A DNA stretch of 64,000 bases from Pseudomonadota bacterium (GTDB taxonomy: Bacteria > Pseudomonadota > Alphaproteobacteria > Azospirillales > Azospirillaceae), in contig JAFAFA010000004.1 of the NCBI GenBank assembly GCA_023423695.1, positions 62,001 to 126,000 on the forward strand. Reading direction: 5' to 3'. Shown here one piece after another: positions 17,312-26,688 of this stretch (position 1 is its first letter; each line of letters opens with the position of its first letter). The notes below the pieces were generated by a model. It was not told where the DNA came from. It ran no database searches and saw nothing but the letters and a program-made list of their open reading frames with translations. Both the position numbers and the translations under genes were made by a program.

Positions 17312-18913
17312 TCAGACCGGCTTGGCCTCGCTCTTCAGCAGGGCGTAGGTGTAGCTGTCGACCAGCGCTTCCATCGAGGCCTCGATGATGTTGGTGGAGA
17401 CGCCCAGCGTCGACCATTCGCTGCCGTCGGTATGCGCGCTGCGGATCAGCACGCGCGGCATGGCGCCGGTGCCCTCCTTGGCGGCCAGGATGCGGACGCG
17501 GTAGTCGGACAGGCTGACCTGGGCCAGCGCCGGATAGACCGGCTCCAGCGCCTTGCGCATGGCGACGTCCAGCGCGTGGACCGGGCCGTTGCCGTCCGCC
17601 ACCTCCAGCCGGATGGCGTCGCCGACGCGCACGCGCACCACCGCCTCCGATTCCACCACCAGCTTGCCGACGGCGTTGTAGCGGCGCTCGTCGGTGACGT
17701 GGAAGCGCAGAAGCTCGAAGAAGCGCGGCACCTCGCCCAGTTCGCGCCGCACCAGCAGTTCGAAGCTGGCTTCCGCCGTGTCATAGGCGTAGCCGTCGCT
17801 GTCGCGCTGCTTCACCAGATCGAGCAGGCCGGCCAGCCGGTCGTCCTTCGCGTCCACGGCCATGCCGATGTCGCGCAGCCGCACGATCAGGTTGGAGCGG
17901 CCGGCCTGATCGGACATGACGATCTGGCGGCGGTTGCCGATGGCCTCGGGCGCCACATGCTCGTAGGACGACGGATCCTTCTCCACCGCCGAGACATGCA
18001 GCCCGCCCTTATGGGCGAAGGCGCTGGCGCCGACATAGGGGGCGTGCCGGTTCGGGGCACGGTTCAGGCGGTCGTCGAAGGCGCGGCTCAGCTGGGTCAG
18101 GAGATGCAGATCCTCGCGCCGGATGCCGGTCTCGTAACCCAGCTTCAGCATCAGCGTCGGGATCAGCGAGACGAGGTTGGCGTTGCCGCAGCGCTCGCCC
18201 AGGCCGTTGATGGTGCCCTGGACCATGCGCGCGCCGGCCCGCACCGCCGCCAGCGAATTGGCGACAGCGTTCTCCGTGTCGTTGTGGCAGTGGATGCCCA
18301 GCTTGTCGCCGGGGATGCCGTGCGTCTCCACCACCTCGCGCACGATGGCGTCGATCTCGTGCGGCAGGGTGCCGCCATTGGTGTCGCACAGCACGATCCA
18401 GCGCGCGCCGGCCTCATGCGCCGCCTTGATGCAGGAGACGGCATAGGCCGGGTTGCGCTTGTAGCCGTCGAAGAAATGCTCGGCGTCGAACAGCGCCTCG
18501 CCCTTGGCGGCGTGCAGCGCGGCGATGCTGTCGCGGATCAGGTCGAGGTTCTCCTCGCGCGGGATGTTCAGCGCGACGTCGACATGGAAGTCCCAGGTCT
18601 TGCCGACCATGCAGACCGCCTTGGCGCGCGACTGCGCCAGCGCGGTCAGCTGCGGGTCGTTGGCGGCGCTGCGGCCGGGACGGCGGGTCATGCCGAAGGC
18701 GGTGAAGGTGGCGCGCGTCAGTTCCGGCGCCTCGGCGAAGAACTGGTCGTCGGTCGGGTTGGCGCCCGGCCAGCCGCCTTCGACATAGTCGATGCCCAGC
18801 CGGTCGAGGTCCTTGGCAATCGCAATCTTGTCGGTGACCGAGAAATCCACATCCTGGGTCTGCGCCCCGTCGCGCAGCGTGGTGTCATAAAGATAGATGC
18901 GTTCGCCCGTCAT
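17312..18913 (-). CDS. cimA: (R)-citramalate synthase
   Basis: Condenses acetyl-CoA and pyruvate to citramalate, giving 2-oxobutyrate for isoleucine without threonine deaminase. The 533 residues are typical of the CimA class related to LeuA. The TIM barrel opens with YLYDTTLRDGAQTQDVDF (CimA has AQ where LeuA has EQ) and continues with YVEGGWPGANPTDDQFF, LCDTNGGTLPHE and the metal site HCHNDTENAVANSL. The C-terminal regulatory (LeuA dimer-like) domain lies from about residue 390. With leuC in the same window, this bears on branched-chain amino acid synthesis. Confidence 0.95.
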   Translation of the reverse strand: MTGERIYLYDTTLRDGAQTQDVDFSVTDKIAIAKDLDRLGIDYVEGGWPGANPTDDQFFAEAPELTRATFTAFGMTRRPGRSAANDPQLTALAQSRAKAVCMVGKTWDFHVDVALNIPREENLDLIRDSIAALHAAKGEALFDAEHFFDGYKRNPAYAVSCIKAAHEAGARWIVLCDTNGGTLPHEIDAIVREVVETHGIPGDKLGIHCHNDTENAVANSLAAVRAGARMVQGTINGLGERCGNANLVSLIPTLMLKLGYETGIRREDLHLLTQLSRAFDDRLNRAPNRHAPYVGASAFAHKGGLHVSAVEKDPSSYEHVAPEAIGNRRQIVMSDQAGRSNLIVRLRDIGMAVDAKDDRLAGLLDLVKQRDSDGYAYDTAEASFELLVRRELGEVPRFFELLRFHVTDERRYNAVGKLVVESEAVVRVRVGDAIRLEVADGNGPVHALDVAMRKALEPVYPALAQVSLSDYRVRILAAKEGTGAMPRVLIRSAHTDGSEWSTLGVSTNIIEASMEALVDSYTYALLKSEAKPV

Positions 18914-19078
18914 CGCCGCCTAACCCGTCTTAAGCCGATGGAACGGCAGAAGGTCCGCCGCCCCGTGGAAAGCCGGGAGAATGGACGATGCGGCGCTTAT
19001 CCTCAACCGTTTTGACAAGAAACTTGCTGAAACCGGGGCTTTGCCGCAACGGACGGGAATACGCGGCGATGCGCGAGG

Positions 19079-19104
19079 ACGGGCGGGGATGACGCCCCGC
19101 CCGT
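19079..19104. terminator. hairpin downstream of the minus-strand dehydrogenase gene
   Basis: ACGGGCGGGG and CCCCGCCCGT pair perfectly over ten bases with a six-base loop, 11 bases beyond the stop of the gene that ends at 19116. There is no marked T run. Confidence 0.6.
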
Positions 19105-19115
19105 GTCAGACCGAT

Positions 19116-20003
19116 TCAGCGCGCGAACAGGCGGTAGAGCGCGGAATGATCCAGCGCGCCGTCTCCCTGTTCGACCAGCATCTCGAACAGTTCCAGCGAC
19201 AGGCCCAGCGTCGGAAGGTCGATGCCGGACTGCTGGGCCAGCTCCTCCGCCTGCCGCAGGTCCTTGACCTGGGTGGTGACGCGGCCGCCCGGCGTGAAGT
19301 CGCCGCTGACCATGCGGCCGCCATGCAGGTCGAGGATGCGGGATTCGGCGAAGCCGCCGCGGATGGCGTCCCGCACCTTCGCCGGATCGGCGCCGGCCGC
19401 GCGCGCCAGGGCCAGGGCCTCCGCCACGGCGCCGATGGTCAGGGCGACGATGACCTGATTGGCGGACTTGGCGATCTGTCCGGCGCCGCTGGCCCCGACA
19501 TGGGTGATGCGGCGGCCCATCGCCTGCAGCACCGGCAGGGCACGGGCGAAGGCGGCGTCGGAGCCGCCGGCCATGATGGTCAGGGCCGCGGCCTCCGCCG
19601 CCACCGTGCCGCCGGAAACGGGGGCGTCGAGCCAGTCCGCGCCGGCCGCGGCGGCCCGTTCGGCGAGCGAGCGGGTGGCGGCGACGGCGGTGGTGCCCAT
19701 GTCGATCACCAGATGACCCGGGCGCAGGACCGGCAGCAGCGCGTCGGCCACCGTCTCCACCGCCGCCGTGTCGGTCAGCATCAGGATGACGGTCCCGGCC
19801 TGTCCGGCGACCGCGGCCGGACCGGTGGCGGCGATCATGCCCTCCGACGCCAGTTCGGCGACCGGGCCGGGGCTGCGGCTGCTCACCACCGGCTCCGCAC
19901 CGGCGCGGGCCAGGGCGCGCGCCATCGGCTTGCCCATCAGGCCGAGCCCGATGAAGCCGATGCGCTGGCCGGAAAGGTCGGGGCGGGTGGTCTCTTCGCT
20001 CAT
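19116..20003 (-). CDS. NAD(P)-dependent beta-hydroxyacid dehydrogenase (3-hydroxyisobutyrate dehydrogenase family)
   Basis: A 295-residue oxidoreductase. The Rossmann motif GFIGLGLMGKPMA begins at about residue 15, VIDMGTTAV and DAPVSGGTVAAEA mark the substrate-binding region, and the catalytic lysine is in GQIAKSANQVIVA. Family members include 3-hydroxyisobutyrate, tartronate-semialdehyde and glyoxylate/succinic-semialdehyde reductases; the sequence alone does not choose between them. It follows a TerB-like gene on the same strand by 49 bases. Confidence 0.9.
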   Translation of the reverse strand: MSEETTRPDLSGQRIGFIGLGLMGKPMARALARAGAEPVVSSRSPGPVAELASEGMIAATGPAAVAGQAGTVILMLTDTAAVETVADALLPVLRPGHLVIDMGTTAVAATRSLAERAAAAGADWLDAPVSGGTVAAEAAALTIMAGGSDAAFARALPVLQAMGRRITHVGASGAGQIAKSANQVIVALTIGAVAEALALARAAGADPAKVRDAIRGGFAESRILDLHGGRMVSGDFTPGGRVTTQVKDLRQAEELAQQSGIDLPTLGLSLELFEMLVEQGDGALDHSALYRLFAR

Positions 20004-20052
20004 GTCCAGGCTTTCGGTAAAATTCCGGGCGTTCTGAGGGATGCCGGACGCA

Positions 20053-20478
20053 TCACAGGCGCATGTGGCGGGCGCGGGCGCCGCGTTCGATGGCGGCGGC
20101 GCACAGCCGGTCCACCCCCAGCCGGTGGCGGATCAGCTCCAGCATGCGCAGTTCCTCCTGCGAGGCCTTGGGATCGGCGGCGGCGATGTCGCAGGCCACC
20201 GCATAGGCGGTCTCGCGCAGCTTGGCCGGCAGCGCCTGTTCGACGATGGTCAGCACGGTGTCCAGCCCATCGCTGTCGGACAGCATGGCGGTGCATTCGC
20301 GGGTGGCGGCCATCACCTGATCGCCGCTGTAGTCCTTGAAGATCGGCAGGTAGCGCACGTTCTCGCCGATGGCCTCCAGTTCCGCGTCGGTCATGTCGCC
20401 GTCGCAGGCGGATACCAGGACCATGACGTAGATGAGGGCGCTGTGGTGGTCGATCATTGCGTCTGTCGGCTTTCTCAT
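20053..20478 (-). CDS. TerB-family (tellurite-resistance-like) protein
   Basis: 141 residues, mostly helical, matching the TerB/TerB-like fold: ALIYVMVLVSACDGDMTDAE near the start and acidic helix ends (DGDM, DSDG, AAADPK) suggestive of metal binding. Single-domain TerB proteins of this kind are common in alphaproteobacteria and need not give tellurite resistance; no terC, terD or terZ genes adjoin it. GAGGGAGA precedes the ATG at 20478. Possibly in one transcript with the dehydrogenase downstream. Confidence 0.72.
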   Translation of the reverse strand: MRKPTDAMIDHHSALIYVMVLVSACDGDMTDAELEAIGENVRYLPIFKDYSGDQVMAATRECTAMLSDSDGLDTVLTIVEQALPAKLRETAYAVACDIAAADPKASQEELRMLELIRHRLGVDRLCAAAIERGARARHMRL

Positions 20479-20617
20479 GAGGCGGTCTCCCTCGGGGAGC
20501 GGTCGCGTGTCCGGCCGGCAATCTCGAACGGCGCCCCTGCGCCGTCAAGGGTGCCATGCTCGACACGGGAAGGTCGGTCGCTCGACGCGACGATTGGCTC
20601 CCCCTATTGTCGCGCGC

Positions 20618-21565
20618 ATGAACGTCGTCCTCAATGTCGCATTTCCCGTATTCGCCATCATCCTGGCCGGTTTCCTGTCCGGAAAGACGAAGCTGCTGGG
20701 TGCCGCCTCATCCGAGGCGCTCAACAAGTTCGTCTACTGGATGGCGCTGCCGCCGGTGCTGTTCCTGGGCACGGCGCGGCGGTCGATCCCGGAAATCTTC
20801 AACGGCCCCTTCATCGGCGCCTTTCTGGGGTCGATGCTGCTGGTCTATGCGCTGGGGGCGATCATCGGCCGGCTCCTGCGGCGGGAGCGCACGCAGATCC
20901 AGTGCATGCAGGGGCTGAACGCCGCCTTCTCCAACACCGGCTACATGGGCATCCCGCTGTTCCTGGCCGCCTTCGGCCCGGATCATCTGGCGCCCACCAT
21001 CCTGGCGACCGTCATCATGAGCGCCATCATGGTCGGCATCGCCGTGGTCTGGATGGAGTTCGCCAACAGCCACGGCAACGGGGTGGGCAAGGCGCTGCGC
21101 GACGTCGGGCGGGCGCTGGCGAAGAACCCGCTGATCCTGTCCACCGCCGCCGGCCTCGCCTGGTCGGCGCTGCTGCCCGGCGTGGCGGTGCCGAAACCGA
21201 TCGCCACCTTCTGCGAACTGATGGGCGCCCCCGCCGGCCCCTGCGCGCTGTTCGCCATCGGCCTGTTCCTGGCCTCCCAGCGGCTGACCGCCGGGCTGGC
21301 GGAGGCGGGGTGGATCAGCGCCTTGAAGCTGCTGGTCCACCCGGCGCTGGCCTGGGTGCTGACGCAGACCCTGTTCCCGATGGACCCGTTCTGGACCGGC
21401 AGCGCCGTGATCCTGGCGGCACTGCCGACCGGCGCCCTGACCTTCGTGGTGGCGACGCAGTACCAGACTTATGTCGAGCGCACGTCCTCGGCCATCCTGG
21501 TATCCACGGTGCTGAGCGTGGTGACGCTGTCGGCGCTGCTGGCGGTGTATGCGCCCGGGGGGTAA
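20618..21565 (+). CDS. AEC-family (auxin efflux carrier-type) transporter
   Basis: A 315-residue membrane protein with about ten hydrophobic segments. The start MNVVLNVAFPVFAIILAGF, the half-repeat NAAFSNTGYMGIPLFLAAFG and the late AALPTGALTFVVATQYQ are typical of bacterial AEC permeases, which move small carboxylates such as malate, malonate or lactate. The ATG at 20618 begins at the first helix; the open frame upstream is not family-like. Substrate not assignable. Confidence 0.87.
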   Translation: MNVVLNVAFPVFAIILAGFLSGKTKLLGAASSEALNKFVYWMALPPVLFLGTARRSIPEIFNGPFIGAFLGSMLLVYALGAIIGRLLRRERTQIQCMQGLNAAFSNTGYMGIPLFLAAFGPDHLAPTILATVIMSAIMVGIAVVWMEFANSHGNGVGKALRDVGRALAKNPLILSTAAGLAWSALLPGVAVPKPIATFCELMGAPAGPCALFAIGLFLASQRLTAGLAEAGWISALKLLVHPALAWVLTQTLFPMDPFWTGSAVILAALPTGALTFVVATQYQTYVERTSSAILVSTVLSVVTLSALLAVYAPGG

Positions 21566-21589
21566 GCCAACGGGAGGTGATTCAACGCC

Positions 21590-24367
21590 TCACCAGCCCC
21601 GCAGGAACTCCGCCGTCTCCTCGACCGCCTGCTTCAGGCCGACGCGGCGCATCTCCACCCCCTCCGGGAAGGCGCCGGCCAGCCGGCTCGGCATCATGGA
21701 GTCGAGCAGGACGAAGACGCCGGTGTCGTCGGCGCGGCGGACCAGCCGGCCGAAGGCCTGCTTCAGGCGAAGGCGCGTGATCATGTCCTCGTAGCGCCGG
21801 CGGCCGAAGGCCTCGCGGCGGGCTCGGTGGAGGATGTCGGGACGCGGCCAGGGAACGCGGTCGAAGACGATCAGGCGGAGCGAGCGGCCCGGCACGTCCA
21901 CCCCGTCGCGCACCGCGTCGGTGCCGAGCAGGCAGGCGTGCTCCTCGTTGCGGAAGATGTCGATCAGGGTGGAGACGTCGAGCGGGTCGACATGCTGGGC
22001 GTAGAGCGGGATGCCGGCCTGATCCAGCGGCTCGGCGATGCGGTCGCGCACGGCGCGCAGGCGGCTGATCGCGGTGAACAGGCCCAAACCTCCCCCGCCC
22101 GCCGCCAGGAACAGCGACTTGTAGGCCGCCGACACCTGACCGAGGTCGTCCTTGCGCACGTCGTTGATCACGAAGACGCGGGTGCGGTTCGGGTAGTCGA
22201 AGGGCGAGGGGACCTGGGCGCGGATCGCCGGGGCCGGCAGGTGGGTGGCGCCGCAGCGGTCCTCCGCCGCGCGCCAGTCCTGCCCGACATCGCCGGTGCC
22301 GTCGGTCAGCGTGGCGGAGGTCACCACCAACCCATGGGCGGGACCGGCCAGCGCCTCGGCGAAGGGAACCGTCGGATCGACCCAATGGCGGTACAGCCCG
22401 ACATCGACGTCGCGGCCGTCGATCCGCTCCACGGCGAACCAGTCGACGAAGTGCGACGGCGTTTCGGTCGGCAGGGTGCGCAGCATGGCGCGCCACGCCT
22501 CCACCGTCAGGGTGCCGCGGCGGTGCAGGCTGCGGGACAGCGCGTCGATGCGGCGGCGCTGGTCGGAGTCCAGTTCGGCGCTCTCGTCCTCCAGCCGCTG
22601 CGCCAGCCGGCGGGCCAGCGCTTCCACCGGTTCGGACAGGCGGACCAGCGCCTGCTCCAGCTCCGCCGCCGCCTCCAGCAAGCCGTCCACCGGATAGGCC
22701 TTGTCGGCCTCCAGGCTGTAGGGACCGCCCTGCCCGGCCGTGCGGGCATAGACCTGCTGGCGGGCCAGCAGCAGGAAGCGCTCGGTCGGCCCCTGCGGGT
22801 TGTCGGCGGCCAGACGCGCCGACCAGCCGTCGCCGGGCAGGACGCGGGCGCCCATCAGGATGTCGTCGAGGTGGCGCAGGGCCTCCTCATCGCCGGCGAC
22901 GATGTCCTCCAGCCGGCGCTTCAGGCCGCGGGCGCGGCTGCGTCCGGTTTCCTCGGCACCGAGCAGCCAACGGCGCAGCTCCTGCGTCTCGCGGCAGGTC
23001 AGGTGGCCGGCGAAGGCGCTGTCGGCGGCGTCGAAGACATGGTGCCCCTCGTCGAAGACATAGCGGCTGGGCAGCGTCGGCTCCTCGCCGCCGCCGAGTG
23101 CGGCCTGAACCATCACCAACGCGTGGTTGGCGATGACGATGTCGGCCCGGCGGGCGCGGCGCACGCTCTTCTCGATGTAGCAGCGGGCGTAATGGTCGCA
23201 GGCGGAATAGATGCATTCGCCGCGGCGGTCGGCCAGCCCCATGGTCGGCCCGCGCCCGGCGATGTCGACCAGCCAGCCAGGGAAGTCGCCGCCGGTCATG
23301 TCGCCGTCGCGCGTCGCCGCCGCCCAGCGCGCCATCAGCCCGACGCCGATGGCGTTGTGCGGCTGGAAGGGCATGGCGCGCACCGCCTCTTCCAGGTTCA
23401 ACAGGCACAGGTAGTTCTCGCGGCCCTTGCGCAGCACCACCTTGCGCGCCTTGGTCGCCGGGTCGGCATAGAGCCGGTCCAGCTCGCCGTCGATCTGGTG
23501 CTGAAGGTTGCGGGTGTAGGTGGAAATCCACACCGTTCCGCCATTCTTCTCCGCCCACACCGTGGCCGGCGCGAGGTAGCCCAGCGTCTTGCCGACGCCG
23601 GTCCCGGCCTCCGCCAGCACGACGTTCGGGGTGTCGGGCATCTGGCGCGGGGCGAAAGCGGCGGACACCGCACTGGAATAATCGGCCTGCTGCGGCCGCG
23701 GCTCCGCCACCTTGCCCAGCACATTGGCCGACAGCATGGCGGTGAGGCGGCGCCGCGCCTCGTCCGGGTCCACCGGGTTCTGCGCGGGCGGCGGCGGCGG
23801 GGCGCCCTCCTCCCACTCCTTGATCCGGGTCCAGACGCGCAGGCCCGACCGTGCAGCGCCCTTCTCCGGCCCGTCGGGCTTGCCCAGTGCCGCCAGCACC
23901 GCGGGGGCCCACGGCCAGCCGGCGCGCCCCATCTCCCAGGCGAAGGCGACGGGATCGGAAGATTCCTCGCGCCCCCCAGGAGTCAAGGGGGCGCCGAGAT
24001 CGCCCAGCAGGCGGCGCACCGCGCGCTGCAGGGCCAACGCCTCCGCCTCGTGGCCCTCCGGCGTCGGCAGGTCGAGCGCCTCGGCGATGCCGCGCGGGGT
24101 GGGCACGCAGAAGCGGGCGGGATGGACGAAGGCGAACAGTTCCAGCACGTCGAAGGCGGGGAAGCCGTCAATGCCCAGCCGGCGGGCGAAGGCGCGGGCA
24201 TGGCAGACCAGCGGCGGCTGGCGGCGCACCTTCGAGGCGGCGGCGGCCAGCGACAGCTCCTCCACCTCGCCGTCGAGCGTCAGCGACACGACGCGGCGCG
24301 CGCCGGCCACCATGGCGGGCGCGTCGTCGAGACTGTGGATCGGGGTGGGATCGGCGGTCAGGTCCAT
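21590..24367 (-). CDS. ATP-dependent DNA helicase, DinG/XPD-like
   Basis: A superfamily 2 helicase of about 925 residues. The N-terminal 200 residues are an extra domain. Then come Walker A in AEAGTGVGKTLGYL, an iron-sulphur-type cysteine cluster region (GECIYSACDHYARCYIEKS), the DEAH-like FDEGHHVFDAADS, and the C-terminal RecA domain with SATLTD, LGTDAVRDGVDVPG and QAFGRLVRRADDTGVF. This layout matches bacterial DinG-like helicases acting on damaged or structured DNA. Two ATGs three codons apart are possible; neither has a good ribosome site. Convergent with the AEC gene, only 24 bases apart. Confidence 0.88.
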   Translation of the reverse strand: MDLTADPTPIHSLDDAPAMVAGARRVVSLTLDGEVEELSLAAAASKVRRQPPLVCHARAFARRLGIDGFPAFDVLELFAFVHPARFCVPTPRGIAEALDLPTPEGHEAEALALQRAVRRLLGDLGAPLTPGGREESSDPVAFAWEMGRAGWPWAPAVLAALGKPDGPEKGAARSGLRVWTRIKEWEEGAPPPPPAQNPVDPDEARRRLTAMLSANVLGKVAEPRPQQADYSSAVSAAFAPRQMPDTPNVVLAEAGTGVGKTLGYLAPATVWAEKNGGTVWISTYTRNLQHQIDGELDRLYADPATKARKVVLRKGRENYLCLLNLEEAVRAMPFQPHNAIGVGLMARWAAATRDGDMTGGDFPGWLVDIAGRGPTMGLADRRGECIYSACDHYARCYIEKSVRRARRADIVIANHALVMVQAALGGGEEPTLPSRYVFDEGHHVFDAADSAFAGHLTCRETQELRRWLLGAEETGRSRARGLKRRLEDIVAGDEEALRHLDDILMGARVLPGDGWSARLAADNPQGPTERFLLLARQQVYARTAGQGGPYSLEADKAYPVDGLLEAAAELEQALVRLSEPVEALARRLAQRLEDESAELDSDQRRRIDALSRSLHRRGTLTVEAWRAMLRTLPTETPSHFVDWFAVERIDGRDVDVGLYRHWVDPTVPFAEALAGPAHGLVVTSATLTDGTGDVGQDWRAAEDRCGATHLPAPAIRAQVPSPFDYPNRTRVFVINDVRKDDLGQVSAAYKSLFLAAGGGGLGLFTAISRLRAVRDRIAEPLDQAGIPLYAQHVDPLDVSTLIDIFRNEEHACLLGTDAVRDGVDVPGRSLRLIVFDRVPWPRPDILHRARREAFGRRRYEDMITRLRLKQAFGRLVRRADDTGVFVLLDSMMPSRLAGAFPEGVEMRRVGLKQAVEETAEFLRGW

Positions 24368-24478
24368 CGGCGGCACTATATGGCGGTGGCGTGCCGCAAA
24401 GCGAGTGCCGCATGTTGACGGGCCGCCGCTTCACCCCCATTGAGGGAAGTCCAGGGAGCCGAGCGGGGACGGGACTTT

Positions 24479-25153
24479 ATGCGGAGACTGCTGCGTTGGG
24501 CCCTGATCGGGGTGGCAGGGCTGGTGGCCTTCACCATCCTGTGGGCCGCGCTCTACCGGATCGTGCCGCCGCCGGCCACCCCGCTGATGCTGACCCGGGC
24601 GCTGGGCGGCTCCGGGCTGTCGCGCGACTGGGAACCGCTGGAGCGCATCTCCCCGGCGCTGGTGGAGGCGGTGATCGCGTCGGAGGACAGCAACTTCTGC
24701 GGCCATGGCGGCTTCGACTGGGCCGCGATCGAAGGCGCCTTCGAAGACAACGAGGAGGGCAAGCGCCTGCGCGGCGGCAGCACCATCAGCCAGCAGACCG
24801 CCAAGAACGCCTTCCTCTGGCCCGACCGCAGCTGGACCCGCAAGGGGGCGGAGGCCTGGTTCACCCTGCTGATCGAGGGGATGTGGACCAAGCGCCGCAT
24901 TCTGGAGGTCTATCTGAACATCGTGGAGTGGGACGACGGCGTCTATGGCGCCGAGGCGGCGGCGCGGCATCATTTCGGGAAGTCCGCTGCGGCGCTTTCC
25001 CGGCGCGAGGCGGCGCTGCTGGCCGTGGTGCTGCCCAGCCCGCGCAACTGGTCGCCCTCGCGCCCCGGCCCCTATGTCGCCCGGCGGGCAGGGGTGATCG
25101 AACGGCGGATGGCGGTGGTGCGCCGCGACGGGCTGGCGGACTGCGCCCGGTAG
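24479..25153 (+). CDS. mtgA: monofunctional biosynthetic peptidoglycan glycosyltransferase
   Basis: Polymerises lipid II into glycan strands without a transpeptidase domain; anchored in the inner membrane. The 224 residues begin with one membrane helix (about 8-27). The GT51 motifs follow: VIASEDSNFCGHGGFDW with catalytic Glu69, GGSTISQQTAKNAFLW, ILEVYLNIVEWDDGVYG, and AAALSRREAALLAVVLPSP. An upstream TTG start 13 codons earlier is possible but adds no recognisable sequence. Confidence 0.95.
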   Translation: MRRLLRWALIGVAGLVAFTILWAALYRIVPPPATPLMLTRALGGSGLSRDWEPLERISPALVEAVIASEDSNFCGHGGFDWAAIEGAFEDNEEGKRLRGGSTISQQTAKNAFLWPDRSWTRKGAEAWFTLLIEGMWTKRRILEVYLNIVEWDDGVYGAEAAARHHFGKSAAALSRREAALLAVVLPSPRNWSPSRPGPYVARRAGVIERRMAVVRRDGLADCAR

Positions 25154-25179
25154 CGCCAGCCCTCCGACCGATACCCGTC

Positions 25180-25851
25180 TCAGAACTTGATGAAGCGGTT
25201 GAACAGCCGCCCCACCGGACCGGTCAACCTCAGCCCGCCGATGGTGGTGGCGAGGCACAGGCAGCCCTCCGGATCGGACACCGGCCTGTGGACCAGCGAC
25301 GGGTCGCCGATGGCGAGGTCGCCGGGCAGGAAGGCGCCGAACTCGTCGGAGAACCCACCCTCCAGCACCACGGTCAGCTCGATGCCGCCATGGGTGTGCT
25401 GGGGCACCCCGACCCCGCCCTTCATGCGGATCAGCCGGGTCGTCCCGTTGGGACCGGACAGCAGATCCATGCAGCGCATGCCCGGCTGCAGAAAGCGCCA
25501 GCCGCCCTCCCCGATCCGGCCATCGCGGTCGAGACGCCCGCGCAGGTAGCTGCGCAACGGCTCCGGATAACGCGATTGTTCGGCGGACGGCTTCGGAGCG
25601 GGACGGCAGGGCGCCGGGCGCTCGTGGTCCAGGCGGGCCATCAGTGCTTCCAGGCAGCCGTCGGACAGCGGTTCCGGCTCCAGTTCGTCGAGCAGGGCAC
25701 CGCCGATCGCCTCCATCTCTGCCACCTCGTGGCGGCAGGCGGGGCAGAAGGCGAGATGGGTCGCCACGGCCAGCGACGCGCCCTCGCACAGGGCGCCGCC
25801 GGCATAGTCGATCAGCAGGGTGTCGCCCGGATGGTGGCTCGGCCGACTCAT
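25180..25851 (-). CDS. chrR: ChrR-type zinc anti-sigma factor with C-terminal cupin domain
   Basis: A 223-residue anti-sigma factor. The N-terminal ZAS domain has a His at 6 or 7, then His32, Cys36 and Cys39 (THLAFCPACRHE), as in Rhodobacter ChrR. The C-terminal cupin-like domain keeps the expected metal site at His152, His154, Glu158 and His188, with a CLC pair at 197-199. In Rhodobacter sphaeroides ChrR holds RpoE inactive until singlet oxygen appears; the same role is inferred here. The ATG at 25851 lies ten bases after the sigma gene stop behind a GGATGAGG site; an earlier ATG at 25872 would overlap the sigma gene. Confidence 0.93.
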   Translation of the reverse strand: MSRPSHHPGDTLLIDYAGGALCEGASLAVATHLAFCPACRHEVAEMEAIGGALLDELEPEPLSDGCLEALMARLDHERPAPCRPAPKPSAEQSRYPEPLRSYLRGRLDRDGRIGEGGWRFLQPGMRCMDLLSGPNGTTRLIRMKGGVGVPQHTHGGIELTVVLEGGFSDEFGAFLPGDLAIGDPSLVHRPVSDPEGCLCLATTIGGLRLTGPVGRLFNRFIKF

Positions 25852-25861
25852 CGGAAATGCC

Positions 25862-26437
25862 TCATCCCACATCCCTCAACGACCGGCGCAGGCGTTCCAT
25901 CGCCAGACGCAGCCGCGATTTCACTGTGCCGAGCGGGATGCCGTGCTCCGCGGAGATGACGCTGTGCGGCTTGTCCTCGAAATAGGCCATGCGCAGCAGT
26001 TCGGCCTGTTCGGGCGGCAGTTCCTTCAGCGCGGCGCGCAGGCGGCCACTGCTCTCCTTCGCCTCGATCCGGCGGTCGGCGGCCTCCTGGGGTTCGGGGA
26101 CCAGGGCCGGATCCTCGGGGTCGATCTCCGGCCGCTGTTCGCGGCGCAACACATCGATTCGCTTGTTGCGCGCGATGGTGAACACCCAGGTGCCGGCCGA
26201 GGCATGGATCGGATCATAGGTTTCGGCACGACGCCAGACCAACAGCATGACCTCCTGAACAAGCTCTTCCGCAGCGCCGGAATCGCATCCCAACCGGCGC
26301 AGATACGATTTCAGACGTGGCGCGAAGTGGTCGAACAGGACCCCGAACGCCTGACGGTCCCGCTCGCGCCCGACGGCGACGAGCAGGTCTTCCAGGCTGG
26401 GGGCCATGTCGGCCGCGGAGGGGTGCTGGTCCTGCAT
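25862..26437 (-). CDS. rpoE: ECF RNA polymerase sigma factor, RpoE (ECF11) type
   Basis: A group 4 sigma factor of about 191 residues. Region 2 runs from LFDHFAPRLKSYLRRLGCD through EELVQEVMLLVWRRAETYD and WVFTIARNKRIDVLRRE; region 4 contains LPPEQAELLRMAYFEDKPH and the helix-turn-helix EHGIPLGTVKSRLRLAMERL. The chrR gene directly downstream identifies it as the sigma of a singlet-oxygen-type response. The start is uncertain: ATGs at 26470, 26458, 26437 and 26404 are in frame, and none has an ideal ribosome site. Confidence 0.92.
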   Translation of the reverse strand: MQDQHPSAADMAPSLEDLLVAVGRERDRQAFGVLFDHFAPRLKSYLRRLGCDSGAAEELVQEVMLLVWRRAETYDPIHASAGTWVFTIARNKRIDVLRREQRPEIDPEDPALVPEPQEAADRRIEAKESSGRLRAALKELPPEQAELLRMAYFEDKPHSVISAEHGIPLGTVKSRLRLAMERLRRSLRDVG

Positions 26438-26602
26438 GCTCCCATTCAAGGGGAACATCGGCCGCCGCACAAGCCGGGGATGGTGCCCACTCCCGGAATT
26501 CGCTGCATCGCCCCCGCTTGTCAGACCCCAGTGTCAGAACCCTTGCACCGATCCCACCCGTCCCTCGCCATCACGCCGGGCTGTATGTCGCATCGTGACC
26601 GT

Positions 26603-26631
26603 CGGTACGCAACCGCCCGGCCGTCGGATCA
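26603..26631 (-). promoter_or_regulatory. candidate RpoE-ChrR-type promoter upstream of rpoE
   Basis: On the minus strand TGATCC (26631-26626) is followed after 18 bases by TACCG (26607-26603). RpoE-ChrR regulon promoters are described with a TGATCC -35 element and a TA-rich -10 about 18 bases on, and rpoE is usually autoregulated. The -35 match is exact, the -10 only partial. It lies about 165 bases before the chosen rpoE start. Confidence 0.45.
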
Positions 26632-26688
26632 CCAAAAATCCTGGCCTGCGGCATTTTGTTCGGATGCGCCGGAAGAATCGGTCGGACC

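Noticed and set aside
21827..24418. 863-codon open frame on the plus strand
   Set aside because: Antisense shadow of the DinG-like helicase, which has full catalytic motifs in its own frame.
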